Source: Hanleya hanleyi (Eukaryota; Mollusca; Polyplacophora; Lepidopleurida; Hanleyidae). From it: a stretch of DNA of 64,000 nucleotides. This document shows, one piece after another, positions 61,591-64,000 of the stretch. The position numbers were made by a program, and so were the translations under genes. The DNA is taken from the NCBI GenBank assembly GCA_036873755.1, contig JAVTVY010020444.1:1-64000 (forward strand), read 5' to 3'. The notes under the pieces are model-generated. The model was given only the letters and a program-made list of their open reading frames with translations. It did not search any database and was not told where the DNA came from. Each line of letters opens with the position of its first letter. The stretch's first letter is position 1.

Positions 61591-62215
61591 GACCTGGTTA
61601 TGAGACCTACATCCCTTGGGAGTATATTGTGGTGAAATTATGAAGCGATCAGTTAACTTTGAATTTTGCACCCAATTCACACTTTTTGGGATAATTGGAA
61701 TGTAGAATAACAATTTTATAGCCCTTTTCCCTGTCCAAATTGGTTATGGACTGAGATCCAGCCTGGACAAATAAATATATCCCATTCACTTAGGTTTTGA
61801 TGAACGAAGGGCCATAACCCTTGAAAACATAACTGAAAGCAGAGAAACTTCAGACTGCAAAATTATTGGGCATTGATCACATATCCTGCAAATTCCATAC
61901 TTGTCCATTCAATATTAACCGAGATCCAGCCCGGACAAGTCCCAAAGAACAAAGGGCTATAACTCATGAAAATATACGCGAAACACGGAGAAGCTTCACG
62001 CTGCAGAACTACAGGGCAAATTTCAAAATTGTCCATACAATATTAACCAAGATCCAGCCCGAACAAATCTCATTCACAGAGATTTCAGAAAAAGGGCCAT
62101 AACTCTAGAAAATTTTACCAGAACTCGGAAAAAAACTCGTGGACAGACAGACGGATGGATGGACAGACGGACGGATGGACAAAGCGATCGCTATATGCCC
62201 CCCCCCCCTCTGGGA
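61590..62215 (+). repeat. Degenerate monomers of a fourth pearl-like family (P4)
   Basis: 'gagatccagccYggacaa' occurs at 61752, 61920 and (as aagatccagcccgaacaa) 62049. 'aagggccataactc' follows at about 61809, 61966 and 62092, and 'gagaaRcttcaRRctgca' also recurs. The last monomer is followed by a ggacggatgg run, a gcgatcgc palindrome and a C11 tract (62137-62209), echoing the ends of P1-P3. Boundaries are not clear. Confidence 0.6.
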
Positions 62216-62870
62216 TGTAGCTGTTATCTTTCTGTCAAATGACGTTATCAGCAGTTTTGGTGTTCTAAATCCATTAAACGTTTCAACTTTATTTGAATCC
62301 TTTGGCCCATTCACATTATTCTTTCCCTTGGACATTTTGAAATCAACTGTCTGTCATAGGTGTTGTGAAATCTAAAAAAAAGGACATTCAATGAAAATGA
62401 TGTTAGCAACATTTTTCCTGGTGCTCAAAAGTATGTTCAGTCACCACAAGATTCGGTTTTTTGGTTTACCTGCTTTTTGACAATGGGCACTCTTATCTCT
62501 ACCATTTCTAAAGACCATATGTATGTTTCTTGGACTACAGAACAGTGTTTGAATTTCTCTAGCTTCATCTCCTCTGACGGATGTGATGTACGTTAGACAC
62601 CAGTTTTATTTCACTTTCATCTCTTATTATTCCCATTTGCCCTAAGTCTTTTCTAGCTTGACGAGTTAGTGGTGGTCAGATAATGAAAAGAATGTAATGA
62701 TTATAGCTGATTTATTTTGTTTTTCTAAGGTCAGTATCATTTGAAATGTCATTTTTGAAATTACAGATGAAAAAAGGACAGATTTTGGTACCCTTTTATT
62801 AGAGAATACACCAAATGTACATATTCATCGACCAGCAAATAGCCCACAAGCCAGGCAACTGTGGTGTTTT
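62216..62870. other. Unassigned interval
   Basis: No repeats or coding features that I can support. Confidence 0.4.
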
Positions 62871-63620
62871 CTAATCTGTTGTCACAGTTGCCATGGTCAC
62901 GTTAAAATTGAGTCATCTCGGTCTAGAATTTCTGGAGTTATTTCCCTTTGAGTTTGTTATGTTCAACATATATTACAGCATCTATGTTACATCGTTACTG
63001 AAATATCTTCAGAACACTATTAAAATTGAATCTTCTTAGTGTACATTTCCTGGAGTTATGCCCCTTGGTTATATTCAGCATATCTTAATACATCGTTACT
63101 GAGATATCTTGAGAAAGACTTGCCCCAGAAATATCAAACCTTTGTGAACATCAATATTCTTGTGACCCATAATATTAAAATTGAGTTGTCTCGGTCTACA
63201 ATTTCCAGAGTTATGCCCCTTCATTATTTCAGCATAAATATGTTACATCAGGCACAGCTTTCTTGTTAACACCATATCGTGAGATTGTCTTGCCTCAGGA
63301 ACATGAAACCTGTTGCGCACATCCATACATAATTGTCATCCAAACCCACCGAAGTTGCCTTCCATTACGATTCACAGAGTTATGCCCCTTTACTGTATAA
63401 TATCTTGCACTCGAACTGAACTATATGTTATAGATTGCACTGCTATACCTCTCAAAGAATTAGATTATTTTTATCCACTCATGGTCAGCAATTTTGGAAG
63501 ACCCTGTATTTCTTCAGAAAGTGCGACCGATTTGAGGTTGCAAAGACCCTAGTGCTGAGGTGTTTTCAGATACGCAGCTTAGTTTTTGACAATTTTGATG
63601 ATTTTCTTGAAGAGTTATGA
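62870..63620. repeat. Degenerate tandem repeats with GAGTTATGCCCCTT core
   Basis: '(t/c)ggagttatKYcccttKRgtt' or 'agagttatgcccctt' occurs at about 62934, 63051, 63209 and 63379. It is preceded by 'aaaattgagtYRtctYggtctacaatttcc' and followed by 'cagcataTatgttacatc' and 'gttactgaRatatctt.agaa'. Spacing is 117-170 bp and divergence is high. This motif class is abundant in mollusc genomes. Confidence 0.6.
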
Positions 63621-64000
63621 CCATCATCATAAAAATAAAAAAAAATTCCAGTCCAAATTTAAATTACTAGTTGACCGAGAACTCTGAAACCTAAATACAT
63701 GTAAATGATAGATTTGCAGACATATTTTTTCACCTGTTTCGATGATTTTTATTGATACCCTTTAGCTCGATATAGGAATCTAAATGATGTCTGTGTATGT
63801 CCCTGTCCTTGTACAAGCAAAAATGTTTTAAGTTTTGGTCTTTTTTTCCTGTTCACAGCTTCTCTGCCTCACTCTGTGTCCCCTGAACTAAGCCCAGCTC
63901 GACCCCCCGAAACCTAATATATTCCGGGTGATTACACCCTGCTAAGATATTCCATCCACCACGCTCGGGAGCATGTACCTACCCCGTGGCTCCAAGCCCA
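63620..64000. other. Unassigned right edge
   Basis: A mixed AT-rich then GC-richer stretch running off the window. No feature recognised. Confidence 0.35.

Overview
This is eukaryotic DNA, intron- and transposon-rich, most likely from a marine lophotrochozoan and probably a mollusc (bivalve favoured). The grounds are indirect: several 'pearl'/Helentron-like elements with arrays of roughly 130-175 bp monomers as described in bivalves, DIRS tyrosine-recombinase retrotransposons, CR1-like non-LTR elements, and degenerate repeats around GAGTTATGCCCCTT and GGGCCATAACTCT that are common in mollusc genomes. There are no bacterial operons, ribosome sites or CRISPR arrays.

The only well supported host gene is a minus-strand gene for a receptor guanylate cyclase / natriuretic-peptide-receptor-like protein. 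Two phase-compatible exons of its extracellular ligand-binding domain lie at 47291-47446 and 22587-22725, separated by an intron of about 24.6 kb. The rest of the gene is not in the window (upstream exons should lie at higher coordinates, downstream exons to the left of 1). A short minus-strand ORF behind promoter-like motifs (49792-50085) and a small open segment (56511-56673) are weak candidates for other host sequence.

Almost everything else is transposons inserted into transposons. Left block, 564-8133: a hAT-like element holding a TA-flanked element and a foldback-like element 'E', which in turn holds a pearl-like element and a second copy of the same hAT family. Second block, 9128-21675: a CR1-like element split by a CpG-rich MITE, by a hAT that contains a TTAA-flanked element that contains another hAT that contains a TA-type element, and by a third hAT full of satellite-like monomers. 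Third block, 22823-45093, inside the host intron: a CR1-like element holds DIRS-1, which holds a second copy of E, which holds DIRS-2, which holds a hAT with an 8-bp target duplication, which holds a second copy of the TTAA element. That is six levels. Right side: a palindromic foldback (47820-48661), a decayed DIRS-3 (50175-56449), an inverted pearl-like array (56892-59161), an apparently intact DD41D mariner (59193-61314), and further degenerate tandem repeats to the end.

The window carries its own controls. Several insertions have an uninterrupted copy of the same target elsewhere in the window, so boundaries, insertion order and target-site duplications can be read directly. DIRS-1 and DIRS-2 insert with no duplication, several hAT-like elements leave only 5-6 bp, one leaves 8 bp, and the TTAA element leaves TTAA. 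The intact mariner ORF and the largely open RT/RNase H and recombinase ORFs of DIRS-2 are the best candidates for recently active proteins.
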